NCBI RefSeq assembly: GCF_009749405.1
Contig: NZ_WBIQ01000010.1
Location: 124,001-188,000 of the forward strand
From: Agromyces lapidis
GTDB lineage: Bacteria > Actinomycetota > Actinomycetes > Actinomycetales > Microbacteriaceae
DNA length: 64,000 nucleotides
Direction: 5' to 3'
The notes under the pieces were generated by a model. It had not been told where the DNA came from. It did no database searches and worked only from the letters and a program-made list of their open reading frames with translations. A program made the position numbers and the translations under genes. Shown here in pieces: positions 15,264-23,168 of this stretch; the stretch's first letter is position 1, and each line of letters opens with the position of its first letter.

Positions 15264-16562
15264 TTACTGGTCTTCGAGGGTTCGGCCCGCCGAGCAGCGC
15301 GTCTCGGCCGCCGTCTGGCCGGTCACGTCGGTCGGCAGCGCCTCGGTCGTGGGTGCGGGGGTCGCCGGGTCTTCGGCGGCCGGCGCCTCCTCGGCCGGCG
15401 CCTCCGCGGCCGGAGCCGCCTCGCCCTCGACCGGCACGGCCGTGGGGTCGCCGGCCGACGCGAACGAGGCCTCGTCGGCGGTCGGGTCGAAGACCACCGG
15501 GGTGTCGTTCTGCAGGGCCAGGTTCACGATCTCGGCCGAGTCGCTCGGCATGACCCCGCCGTCGGTGGTGCCGGTCGGGTACTGGATGAACGCGATCTTC
15601 GAGAGGTCGATGTCTTTCATCGCCTTCGCGATCGAGACCATCGTCGTGGGGTTCGCGAGCGAGTCGGAGAGTTCCATGTTGCCGAGCGCGGCCTTGGCGA
15701 TCGAGTAGAGCGCGACCGGGTCGCCGAGGGTGCCGCCGTCCTGCAGCTTGCGGGCGAGCGCCGACATGAAGACCTGCTGGTTCGAGATGCGCCCGAGGTC
15801 GGAGCCATCGCCCACGCCGTGCCGCGTGCGCAGGAACTGCAGCGCCTCGAGGCCCTTGAGCTCGTGCATGCCGGCTGGGAGGTAGAGGTCGGTGTGCTCG
15901 TCTTCGATGGGCTCGGCCACGCAGACCTCGACGCCGCCGACGGCCTCGCTCATGGCGGCGACACCCAGGAACTGCACCGTGCCCGCGAACGGGATCGTGA
16001 CGCCCGTGAGCTGCTCGACGGTCTTCACGACGCAGCCGAGCCCGCCGTAGTCGAGCACCGAGTTGATCTTCACGCCGTACTGCTCGTACAGCGGCTCGCC
16101 GGCGGGGTCTTCGGGGTCGGGGCACGCGGGCACGTCGACGAACATGTCGCGGGGAAAGCTGATGACCTCGACGTGCGAGTGATCCTGCGAGATGTGCATG
16201 AGCATCGTGACGTCGTTGAGCACGGCGGTCTCTTCGTCGGGGTCGCCGAAGCCGTCGCCCTGGCCTTCGCGGCTGTCGCTGCCGACGAGCAGCACATTCA
16301 CGCCGCCCTCCATCGCGCCGACGTCGGGCACGCCCTCGAGCACGTCTTCGTTGCCGAGCGAGACGGTGGGCTTCAGGGTGTTCGCGAGGTCCCACGCGGC
16401 GTATGCGGCGACCGCGCCGCCCGAGACGAGCGCGACCGACAGGCCGATGCCCGCCACCTTCGCGAGCGTGCGTCCGATCGATCGACGCCGGAGCTTGCCG
16501 TGCTGCGCCACCGCGGGGTTCTTCGCGGCGCGCCGCGAGCTGGGTCGCAACGCTTCGTTCAC
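15264..16562 (-). CDS. LytR-CpsA-Psr (LCP) family protein 1
   Basis: 432-residue membrane-anchored LCP protein, the family that transfers wall polymers from lipid carrier to peptidoglycan. A cytoplasmic basic stretch (KLRRRSIGRT) precedes one transmembrane helix (about residues 33-55). The LCP domain follows with LLVGSDSR, HISQDHSHVEVISFPRDMFVDVP (polyprenyl-phosphate-binding Arg/Asp region) and LQFLRTRHGVGDGSDLGRISNQQVF. The tail is Ala/Glu/Pro-rich and ends with TDVTGQTAAETRCSAG. The GTG at 16562 follows AGAGGATC, only 28 nt after the tRNA-Ser(UGA) 3' end, so it may be read from the tRNA promoter. Paralogue at 16803-18155. Confidence 0.93.
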   Translation of the reverse strand: MNEALRPSSRRAAKNPAVAQHGKLRRRSIGRTLAKVAGIGLSVALVSGGAVAAYAAWDLANTLKPTVSLGNEDVLEGVPDVGAMEGGVNVLLVGSDSREGQGDGFGDPDEETAVLNDVTMLMHISQDHSHVEVISFPRDMFVDVPACPDPEDPAGEPLYEQYGVKINSVLDYGGLGCVVKTVEQLTGVTIPFAGTVQFLGVAAMSEAVGGVEVCVAEPIEDEHTDLYLPAGMHELKGLEALQFLRTRHGVGDGSDLGRISNQQVFMSALARKLQDGGTLGDPVALYSIAKAALGNMELSDSLANPTTMVSIAKAMKDIDLSKIAFIQYPTGTTDGGVMPSDSAEIVNLALQNDTPVVFDPTADEASFASAGDPTAVPVEGEAAPAAEAPAEEAPAAEDPATPAPTTEALPTDVTGQTAAETRCSAGRTLEDQ

Positions 16563-16590
16563 CGGGATCCTCTCGTGTCTGGTGGTCGCG

Positions 16591-16675
16591 CGGAGGGCGT
16601 GGGATTCGAACCCACGAGACATTTCTGCCCACTGGTTTTCAAGACCAGCTCCATCGGCCGCTCGGACAGCCCTCC
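16591..16675 (-). tRNA. tRNA-Ser (anticodon UGA)
   Basis: An 85-nt minus-strand class II tRNA. Acceptor strands GGAGGGC and GCCCTCC are visible on the plus strand at 16592-16598 and 16669-16675, with discriminator at 16591. Anticodon loop CTTGAAA gives UGA, reading UCA/UCG. A long variable arm and T-arm GTGGGTTCGAATCCCAC are present. CCA is not encoded. Confidence 0.96.
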
Positions 16676-16726
16676 TTGCCCGTGCGACGGCCCCGTCGAG
16701 GGGATTCGTCGTGCAGGCAGGCCCCG

Positions 16727-16732
16727 ATTCTA
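16727..16732 (-). promoter_or_regulatory. Probable -10 element for tRNA-Ser(UGA) and LCP 1
   Basis: TAGAAT on the minus strand, 52-57 bp upstream of the tRNA 5' end, inside a GATTC-N5-GAATC dyad. The -35 match is weak. Confidence 0.5.
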
Positions 16733-16802
16733 GCCGAATCGCGTTCCGTTCAGCCTCGCAGGCGCTCCTGAAAGAGCGCTGAGGCGAGGTCGGATGCCTC
16801 GC

Positions 16803-18155
16803 TCAGCCGTCGTTCGACGTGGTGCAGCGCACCTCGTCGCCGGTGAGTCCGGTGATGTCGGGCGGCAGCTGCTCGGCGGGCGGCGCCGACGCCGTGGCCT
16901 CCGGTGCGGGCGCCTCGGACGCCGTCTCCTCGGCGGCCTGCTCGGTGGGCTCGGCGGCCTCGGCCGCCGGGTCGGCGGGGGCCGTGCCGAACTCGGCATT
17001 CTCGTTCGCCGTCGGATCGAGGATGACCGGGCGGTCCTCCTGCAGGGCCAGGTTCACGACCTCGGCGGAGTCGGCCGCGATCACGTGCTGGCCGTCGCCG
17101 TACTCTGCGGTCGGGTATTGGATGAACGCGATCTTCGACAGGTCGACGTCTTGAAGGGTGCGTGCGATCGACATGAGCACGGTGGGCTTCTGCAGCTTGT
17201 TCGAGAGCTCCATGTTCGAGAGCACGGCCTTGGCGATCGAGTAGAGCTTCACCGGGTCGCTCAGCGTGCCGCTCGACTGCAAGGTGCGGGCGAGCGAGGC
17301 CATGAACGCCTGCTGGCTCGCGATGCGGGCGAGGTCGCTGCCGTCGCCCACAGAATGCCGCGTGCGCAGGAACGCGAGCGCGTCGTAGCCCTCGATCGTG
17401 CTCCTGCCCGCAGGAAGGTGAAGCCCCGAGTCGACGTCGTCGATGGGGTCGACGAGGCAGACCTCGACGCCGCCGACCGCCGACGACAGCGCGGCGACGC
17501 CCTTGAACTCGACGACCCCGCCGACGGGGATCTTCGTGCCGGTGAGCTGCTCGATCGTCATCACGACGCAGTTGAGTCCGCCGTGTTCCAGCACGCTGTT
17601 GAGCGGCACCTCCGACATCGCGGAGAGCGGGCCGCTCTCGGGGTCGACGGGGTCGGGGCACTCGGGCACCGCGACCATCATGTCGCGCGGAAAGCTCACG
17701 ACCTCGACGTGCGAGTGGTCCTGCGAGATGTGCAGCAGCATGTTGACGTCGTTCAGCACGCCGGAGTCCAGTTCGGGGTCGCCGAACGAGCCGTCGGCCG
17801 GTCGCTTGTCGCTGCCGACGAGCAGGAAGCTGAGCCCGCCGTCCATCGCGCCGATGTCGGGCACGCCTTCGAGCATCTCCTCGTTCGCGAGCGTGACGCC
17901 GCTGCCGACCGAGCCGACGAGGTCGGCGGCCGCGTAGGCGCCGACGGCGCCCGCGCTCACGAGCAGCACGGCGGCGGCGGATGCCACGAACTTCACCGCG
18001 GTGCGCGGCCCCGTGTGCCGGGGCAGGCGGCCGTGACGTGTCGCGACGGGCGTCGCGGCGTCGTGCGCAGCGCTCGCCTCGTCGTGCTCACCCGTGGGCT
18101 CGCCGATCGGCGCGTCGACTGCGCCGTCGCCGGCGGCGGCGTCTTCTCGATCCAA
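16803..18155 (-). CDS. LytR-CpsA-Psr (LCP) family protein 2
   Basis: 450-residue paralogue of the LCP protein at 15264-16562. A longer, His/Ala-rich cytoplasmic N-terminus (about 50 residues) leads into one transmembrane helix (about 55-78) and the LCP domain (LLVGSDKR, HISQDHSHVEVVSFPRDMMVAVP, LAFLRTRHSVGDGSDLARIASQQAF). Shared late motifs DLSKIAFIQYP and DSAEVVNLALQ and the tail end ITGLTGDEVRC show a local duplication. The start is a rare TTG at 18155, chosen because GGGAGGGG sits at correct spacing and no ATG or GTG fits. It follows the HAD gene on the same strand by 63 bp. Confidence 0.92.
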   Translation of the reverse strand: MDREDAAAGDGAVDAPIGEPTGEHDEASAAHDAATPVATRHGRLPRHTGPRTAVKFVASAAAVLLVSAGAVGAYAAADLVGSVGSGVTLANEEMLEGVPDIGAMDGGLSFLLVGSDKRPADGSFGDPELDSGVLNDVNMLLHISQDHSHVEVVSFPRDMMVAVPECPDPVDPESGPLSAMSEVPLNSVLEHGGLNCVVMTIEQLTGTKIPVGGVVEFKGVAALSSAVGGVEVCLVDPIDDVDSGLHLPAGRSTIEGYDALAFLRTRHSVGDGSDLARIASQQAFMASLARTLQSSGTLSDPVKLYSIAKAVLSNMELSNKLQKPTVLMSIARTLQDVDLSKIAFIQYPTAEYGDGQHVIAADSAEVVNLALQEDRPVILDPTANENAEFGTAPADPAAEAAEPTEQAAEETASEAPAPEATASAPPAEQLPPDITGLTGDEVRCTTSNDG

Positions 18156-18218
18156 CGTCGTCCCCTCCCGACCCGTCGATTCTAGTCGTGCACCCCGGTC
18201 ACGGCTCGATTCCGCAGC

Positions 18219-19052
18219 TCAGGGAAGCGAGTCGAGCGCTGTGGCGAGACCGGCCTCGACGACCGGGCCGGTCACCTCGCCGGCGGCGGCGCGCACCTCC
18301 TCGGGGGCCTGGCCCATCGCGACGGCACGCCCGGCGGAGCCCGCCCAGGCGAACATCTCGAGGTCGTTGCGCCCGTCGCCGGCGGCGAACACGCGGGCGG
18401 CGTCGACGCCGAGCCATCCGCGGACCCGCTCGAGCGCGGTCGCCTTGTTGACGCCGTCGGGGGCGATGTCGAGCCACGCGGTCCAGCCGATCGCGTAGCT
18501 CACGTGGTGGAGCCCCATCTGGTCGACGATGCCGAAGAACTCCTCGAGCCCGTGCTCGAGGCTCGTCACGACGACGCGCGTCGCGCGCTGGTCGAGCAGT
18601 TCGTCGAAGACGACCTCGCGGGCGTTCTCGAGGTTCCACTCGGTCATGCCCTCGGTGTAGAGGCGGTAGCCGTCGGGGAGTTCGACCATGAACTTGCCCG
18701 ACGGGAGGAAGGCGCGGATGCGTTCGAGCACCGCCGTCGGGTCGAAGGTCTCGACGTGCTCGCGCACGTACCCGTCGGGCGCGGTGTCGTCACGGCGCAT
18801 CGTGATGGCGCCGTTCGCGCACACCACGTACTCGGGCGCGAGACCGAGCGCCTCGATCACCGGCCTCGTCGTCGACCACGAGCGGCCGGTCGCGAGCGTG
18901 ACGAGGTGGCCCCGCTCGACCGCGCGGGCGACCGCATCGGCGACGGCGTCGTCGATCGTGCCGTCCTCGTGCATGATCGTGCCGTCGACGTCGAGCGCGA
19001 CGAACCACGCCTCGGCCGCGACCTCGGTCTCGTGCGCTCGCTCGATGCTCAT
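18219..19052 (-). CDS. HAD-superfamily (Cof-type) phosphatase
   Basis: 277-residue cytoplasmic hydrolase of the Cof subfamily, which dephosphorylates small phosphorylated metabolites. Motif I is ALDVDGTIM (nucleophile in DVDGT), motif II is the TLATGRSW region, motif III is [10 protein letters not shown] and motif IV is [14 protein letters not shown] large C2-type cap lies between motifs II and III. The ATG at 19052 overlaps the serS stop codon (ATGA), so the pair is translationally coupled. serS followed by a HAD phosphatase is a common arrangement in Microbacteriaceae. Substrate unknown. Confidence 0.9.
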   Translation of the reverse strand: MSIERAHETEVAAEAWFVALDVDGTIMHEDGTIDDAVADAVARAVERGHLVTLATGRSWSTTRPVIEALGLAPEYVVCANGAITMRRDDTAPDGYVREHVETFDPTAVLERIRAFLPSGKFMVELPDGYRLYTEGMTEWNLENAREVVFDELLDQRATRVVVTSLEHGLEEFFGIVDQMGLHHVSYAIGWTAWLDIAPDGVNKATALERVRGWLGVDAARVFAAGDGRNDLEMFAWAGSAGRAVAMGQAPEEVRAAAGEVTGPVVEAGLATALDSLP

Positions 19053-20317
19053 CGTGCGACGGGCTCGAGTCGCTCGAGTCCGCCGAGGTAGCCGCGCAGC
19101 GCCTCGGGCACCACCACCGAGCCGTCGGCCTGCTGGTGCGTCTCGAGGATGGCGACGAGCCAGCGCGTCGTCGCCAGCGTGCCGTTGAGGGTCGCGACGG
19201 GCGCCGTCTTGCCGCTCTCGGTGCGGTGGCGGATGTCGAGGCGGCGAGCCTGGAACGTCGTGCAGTTCGAGGTCGAGGTGAGCTCGCGGTACGCGCCCTG
19301 CGTCGGCACCCACGCCTCGACGTCGTACTTGCGGGCAGCGCTCGACCCGAGGTCGCCGGCCGCGGTGTCGATCACGCGGTACGTGAGGCCCAGGTCTTGC
19401 AGCATGCCCTCCTGCCAGGCGAGCAGGCGCTGGTGCTCGGCCTCGGCGTCGGCCGGGTCGATGTAGGTGAACATCTCGAGCTTGTTGAACTGGTGCACGC
19501 GGATGATGCCGCGGGTGTCCTTGCCGTGCGAGCCGGCCTCGCTGCGATAGCACGTCGACCACCCGGCGTAGCGGATGGGCCCGTTCGACACGTCGATGAT
19601 CTCGTCGGCGTGGTACCCGGCGAGCGCGACCTCGCTCGTGCCGGTGAGGTAGAGCTCCTGCTCGGGCAGGTAGTACACCTCGTCGGCGTGCGCACCGAGG
19701 AAGCCGGTGCCGTTCATGATCTCGGGGCGCACGAGCGTGGGCGTGATGAGCGGGGTGAAACCGGCCGCGATCGCGCGGTCGAGGCCCATGTTCATGAGCG
19801 CGAGCTCGAGGCGGGCGCCGACGCCCTTGAGGTAGTGGAAGCGCGCGCCAGACACCTTCGCGCCGCGCTGCATGTCGATCGCGTCGAGCAGCTCGCCGAT
19901 CTCGAGGTGGTCGCGCGGCTCGAACGCGAATGCGGGGATCTCGCCGACCTCGCGGAGCACGATGTAGTCGTCTTCACCGCCCGCGGGCACCCCGTCGATG
20001 ACGACGTTGCCGAGCTTCTGCACGGCGAGCGTGAACGCCGCCTCGGCGTCGCTCACGGCCTGGTTCGCGGCCTTGACCTTGCCCGCGAGCTCCTGCGCCT
20101 GTGCGACGAGCGCGGCCTTGGCGTCTTTCGGCGCCTGCGCGACCTGCTTGCCGAAGGCGTTCTGCTCGGCGCGCAGCGCCTCGAAGACGGTGATCGCGGT
20201 GCGGCGTGCGGCGTCGGCGGCCACCGCATCGTCGACGAGCTCCGAGGACTCGCCGCGGAGCTCCTGCGAACGCTTGATCAGGTCGGGGTTCTCGCGGAGC
20301 AGTACGGGATCGATCAC
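19049..20317 (-). CDS. serS: Seryl-tRNA synthetase
   Basis: 422-residue class II aminoacyl-tRNA synthetase that charges tRNA-Ser. The N-terminal 110 residues form the antiparallel coiled-coil arm that grips the long variable arm of tRNA-Ser. The catalytic core has motif 2 ([13 protein letters not shown], with HQFNKLEMF) and motif 3 ([14 protein letters not shown]). GTG at 20317 begins [16 protein letters not shown] as in homologues. TAGACT lies 7 nt upstream with no Shine-Dalgarno, indicating a leaderless mRNA. Two tRNA-Ser genes lie within 5 kb downstream on the same strand. Confidence 0.97.
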   Translation of the reverse strand: MIDPVLLRENPDLIKRSQELRGESSELVDDAVAADAARRTAITVFEALRAEQNAFGKQVAQAPKDAKAALVAQAQELAGKVKAANQAVSDAEAAFTLAVQKLGNVVIDGVPAGGEDDYIVLREVGEIPAFAFEPRDHLEIGELLDAIDMQRGAKVSGARFHYLKGVGARLELALMNMGLDRAIAAGFTPLITPTLVRPEIMNGTGFLGAHADEVYYLPEQELYLTGTSEVALAGYHADEIIDVSNGPIRYAGWSTCYRSEAGSHGKDTRGIIRVHQFNKLEMFTYIDPADAEAEHQRLLAWQEGMLQDLGLTYRVIDTAAGDLGSSAARKYDVEAWVPTQGAYRELTSTSNCTTFQARRLDIRHRTESGKTAPVATLNGTLATTRWLVAILETHQQADGSVVVPEALRGYLGGLERLEPVAR

Positions 20318-20409
20318 CCGAGCAAGTCTAGCCCGGGGCATCCGACACCATTCATGGGCAGGATGCGCCCGTTGGCCGTGTTCTCGGGTGGATGCAATAC
20401 GGTGGCAGC

Positions 20410-21420
20410 GTGTCGGACGATCGGAACGAGCGGCAGGGGGATGCCGCGCAGCCGCGCCTGCGCGCCGCCGTGATCTTCAACCCCAGCAAGCAGGGCACCG
20501 ATGCGCTGCGGGCGGCGATCGGCCGCGCCGAGGAGCGGCAGTCGTACGCGCCCAGCCTCTGGATCGAAACCGCCGTCGACGATCCCGGCAAGGGCATGGC
20601 CCGCGAAGCGGCCGAGGCCGGCGTCGACCTCGTGATCGCCGCAGGCGGCGACGGCACCGTGCGATCGGTCGCCGCCGCGCTCCGCGGCACCGGGATCCCT
20701 CTCGGCATCGTGCCGCTCGGCACCGGCAACCTGTTCGCCCGAAACCTCGACATTCCCGTGAACGACATCGACGACGCGGTCGTGCTGGCCTTCGCCGGCA
20801 TCGACCGCGCGGTCGACGTCATCGTCGCCGACGTCACCCGCCCCGACGGCGACGACGAGACGCACGTCTCGCTCGTGATGGCCGGCATCGGCATCGACGC
20901 CGAGATGATCCAGAACACGAACCCCGAGCTCAAGAAGCGGGTCGGCTGGCTCGCCTACGTCGACGCGGGCCTGCGGGCGCTGCCCGCCTCGAAGCCCTAC
21001 CGCGCGGTGTACCGGCTCGAGTCGCGCCGCCACCACCGGGCCCGGGTCGCGAGCATCCTCGTCGCGAACCTCGGCTACCTGCCGGGCAACATCGAGCTCA
21101 TCCCCGACGCCGAGATCGACGACGGGCACCTCGACGTGGTCGTGCTGCAGCCGCGCAACCTGCTCGGCTGGCTGCTCATCTGGCGCACGGTCGTGTGGGA
21201 GAACCGGGTGCTGCGCAAGTCGGCCCTCGGGCGGCAGTTCATCGACCTCACGAGCGGCAACCGCAAGCAGCAGATCGTCTACCGTCGCGGCCGCTCGGTC
21301 GAGCTCGAGATCGAGGGCGGCCCGCAGGAGTTCGAGATCGACGGCGACGAGTTCGGCAGCGTCGTGTCGGCGCGGTTCCGCGTCGACCCGGCGGCGCTCG
21401 TGGTGCGCGTCCCGCGCTGA
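20410..21420 (+). CDS. Diacylglycerol-kinase-family lipid kinase
   Basis: 336-residue soluble member of the DAGK catalytic family (YegS/BmrU-like), phosphorylating a lipid or sphingosine-like substrate with ATP. The nucleotide-binding motif [15 protein letters not shown] is near residue 77, followed by [18 protein letters not shown] and the LGYLPGN / [10 protein letters not shown] strands of the C-terminal fold. I chose GTG at 20410 because TACGGT stands exactly 6 nt before it, as in other leaderless genes here; an ATG at 20392 in frame is the alternative. Divergent from serS. Exact lipid unknown. Confidence 0.88.
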   Translation: MSDDRNERQGDAAQPRLRAAVIFNPSKQGTDALRAAIGRAEERQSYAPSLWIETAVDDPGKGMAREAAEAGVDLVIAAGGDGTVRSVAAALRGTGIPLGIVPLGTGNLFARNLDIPVNDIDDAVVLAFAGIDRAVDVIVADVTRPDGDDETHVSLVMAGIGIDAEMIQNTNPELKKRVGWLAYVDAGLRALPASKPYRAVYRLESRRHHRARVASILVANLGYLPGNIELIPDAEIDDGHLDVVVLQPRNLLGWLLIWRTVVWENRVLRKSALGRQFIDLTSGNRKQQIVYRRGRSVELEIEGGPQEFEIDGDEFGSVVSARFRVDPAALVVRVPR

Positions 21421-21429
21421 GGCGGGCCC

Positions 21430-21463
21430 GGCCGGGCGCCGGGCTCCGGGCGCTGCGCCGGCC
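21430..21463. terminator. GC-rich hairpin between convergent genes
   Basis: GGCCGGGCGC (21430-21439) pairs with GCGCCGGCC (21455-21463) with one bulge. It fills the gap between the lipid kinase gene and the MFS gene, abutting the stop of the latter. Confidence 0.6.
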
Positions 21464-23047
21464 TCAGCCGAGCATGGTCCCCTCGGCCGCCTCCGTGGGC
21501 TTCGGGTCGGGCAGCCGCCGCATCCGCAACGCGTTCAGTACCCCGAGCAGGCCCGCGAGGATCGGCACGAGCAGCGCGATCTGGAGCGCGATGAACCGGG
21601 AGTCGGTGTTGATGCGCAGGATCTCCTCCTGCACCTCGGGCGTCTCATCGGCGACGAGCTCCTCGAGCCCGGTGTTCGTCATGATCTCGGCGTCCTCTTC
21701 GAGCACGGTCGCCACCTGCTCCTGCTGATCGGGGCTCAGCACGGTGCTCGACTCGGCGCTCGCAGTGAAGGTGAAGGCGAGCGTCGCGAGCATGATCGCC
21801 CCGGCGAAGGCCAGGCCGAACGAGAGGCCGAACGAGCCCGCGGCGGAGTTCACGCCCGCCGCCTCGCTGACCCGTTCGTCGGAGATCGGCGAGAGCGTGT
21901 AGTTGTTCAGCTGCGAGACGAGCAGCCCCAGGCCGCAGCCCGCGACGATCAGGGGCAGCGTGAGGTACCAGCCCGAGTCGGCGATCGGCACGATCGGCAC
22001 GATCGCCGCGACCCCGACGACGACGAGGGCGAAGCCCCACAGGATGATCGTGGCCGGCCGCCGCTTCAGGCCGCGGCCGGCGAGCAGTGCGACGACGAAC
22101 ATGCTGAGCGAGAGCGGCGCGATCGAGAGACCCGCCTGCAGGGCGTTGTACTCGAACACCATCTGCAGGTAGATCGGCAGCACGATCATCGTACCGCCGA
22201 GGGCGATCTGCTGCAGCAGCTGGCCGCTCGCCCCGGTGCGGAACATCTTCGATTCGAAGAGTGCGGGGTCGAGGAGCGTCGGCCTCCCGCGGCGCTTGCG
22301 GTTGCGCAGCCAGAAGACGAGGAGCCCGAGCCCGACCACCCCGATGCCGATGATCAGGCCGACGTAGCCGCCGCCCTCCTGCCACACGAGGATGCCGGTG
22401 ACGACGCCGCCCATGCCGACGATCGAGAGCAGGGCGCCGACGTAGTCGACCGAGCGCTCGCCGTGGTACGGCACGTCTTTCACGAGGCCGATGCCCGCGA
22501 GCACGACCGCGATGATGACCGCCTCGAGCGCGAAGCCGACCCGCCACGAGAGGAACGTCGTGATGAACCCGCCGAGCAGCGGGCCCACCGCCGCGGCGAT
22601 GGCGGCCGATGCCCCCACGAGCGCGTACACCCGCTTCTGGTGCGCGCCCTCGAAGTTGCCGTGGATGAGCGACTGCATCGCCGGCAGCAGCAGCGAGGCG
22701 CCGATGCCCCCGATGAAGGCCCAGAAGATGATGATCGCCGTGAGGTCCTGCGCGAACACCATCGCGATCGCGCCGATCGCGTAGCCGAGCAGTCCGAGCA
22801 CGTAGGCGAGCTTGCGGCCGATCAGGTCGCCCGTCTTGCCTCCGATGAGGATGAACGCCGCGGACACGAGCGCCTCGAGCGCGATCGCCCCCTGCACGCC
22901 GCTCACGGTCGTGTCGAGATCGTGCACGACCGCGGAGATCGACACGTTCATGAGGGAGGTGTCGACGACCAGCACGAACATCGCCATCGCCAGCAGAATG
23001 GCGAGCTTCCCGTTGAACTTCACCTCAGCGACTCCACGAGAGTCCAT
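21464..23047 (-). CDS. MFS transporter, DHA2 (14-helix) type
   Basis: 527-residue drug:H+ antiporter-2 family exporter with about 14 hydrophobic helices. Helix 1 carries FVLVVDTSLMNVSI, the motif D1-type signature, and the motif A loop is GKTGDLIGRKLAY. A large extracytoplasmic segment of about 80 charged residues (SSTVLSPDQQEQVATVLEEDAEIM..., residues about 420-475) separates the last two helices; this is larger than usual and could be a partner-binding loop. ATG at 23047 follows AGGTGAG. Located downstream of GH89 but separated by a hairpin. Substrate unknown; antiseptics or antibiotics are typical. Confidence 0.9.
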   Translation of the reverse strand: MDSRGVAEVKFNGKLAILLAMAMFVLVVDTSLMNVSISAVVHDLDTTVSGVQGAIALEALVSAAFILIGGKTGDLIGRKLAYVLGLLGYAIGAIAMVFAQDLTAIIIFWAFIGGIGASLLLPAMQSLIHGNFEGAHQKRVYALVGASAAIAAAVGPLLGGFITTFLSWRVGFALEAVIIAVVLAGIGLVKDVPYHGERSVDYVGALLSIVGMGGVVTGILVWQEGGGYVGLIIGIGVVGLGLLVFWLRNRKRRGRPTLLDPALFESKMFRTGASGQLLQQIALGGTMIVLPIYLQMVFEYNALQAGLSIAPLSLSMFVVALLAGRGLKRRPATIILWGFALVVVGVAAIVPIVPIADSGWYLTLPLIVAGCGLGLLVSQLNNYTLSPISDERVSEAAGVNSAAGSFGLSFGLAFAGAIMLATLAFTFTASAESSTVLSPDQQEQVATVLEEDAEIMTNTGLEELVADETPEVQEEILRINTDSRFIALQIALLVPILAGLLGVLNALRMRRLPDPKPTEAAEGTMLG

Positions 23048-23107
23048 GGCTCACCTAAGCACACTGCGACCCCGCCCGGAAGGGGCGCCGGCGTCCCAGT
23101 TCGGGGT

Positions 23108-23155
23108 CTCGGGCGGAGCCGACCGATGCCGATCGGCCGATCGGCCCCGCCCGAG
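23108..23155 (-). terminator. Terminator after the GH89 gene
   Basis: CTCGGGCGG (23108-23116) / CCGCCCGAG (23147-23155) with an inner CCGA/TCGG pair. It begins 14 bp past the GH89 stop on the minus strand and isolates it from the MFS gene. Confidence 0.7.
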
Positions 23156-23168
23156 CCTCAGCCGGCGA

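Noticed and set aside
15077-16675. Integration site of a mobile element at the tRNA-Ser genes
   Set aside because: No integrase, no duplicated tRNA 3' end (attachment repeat) and uniform base composition around both tRNAs.
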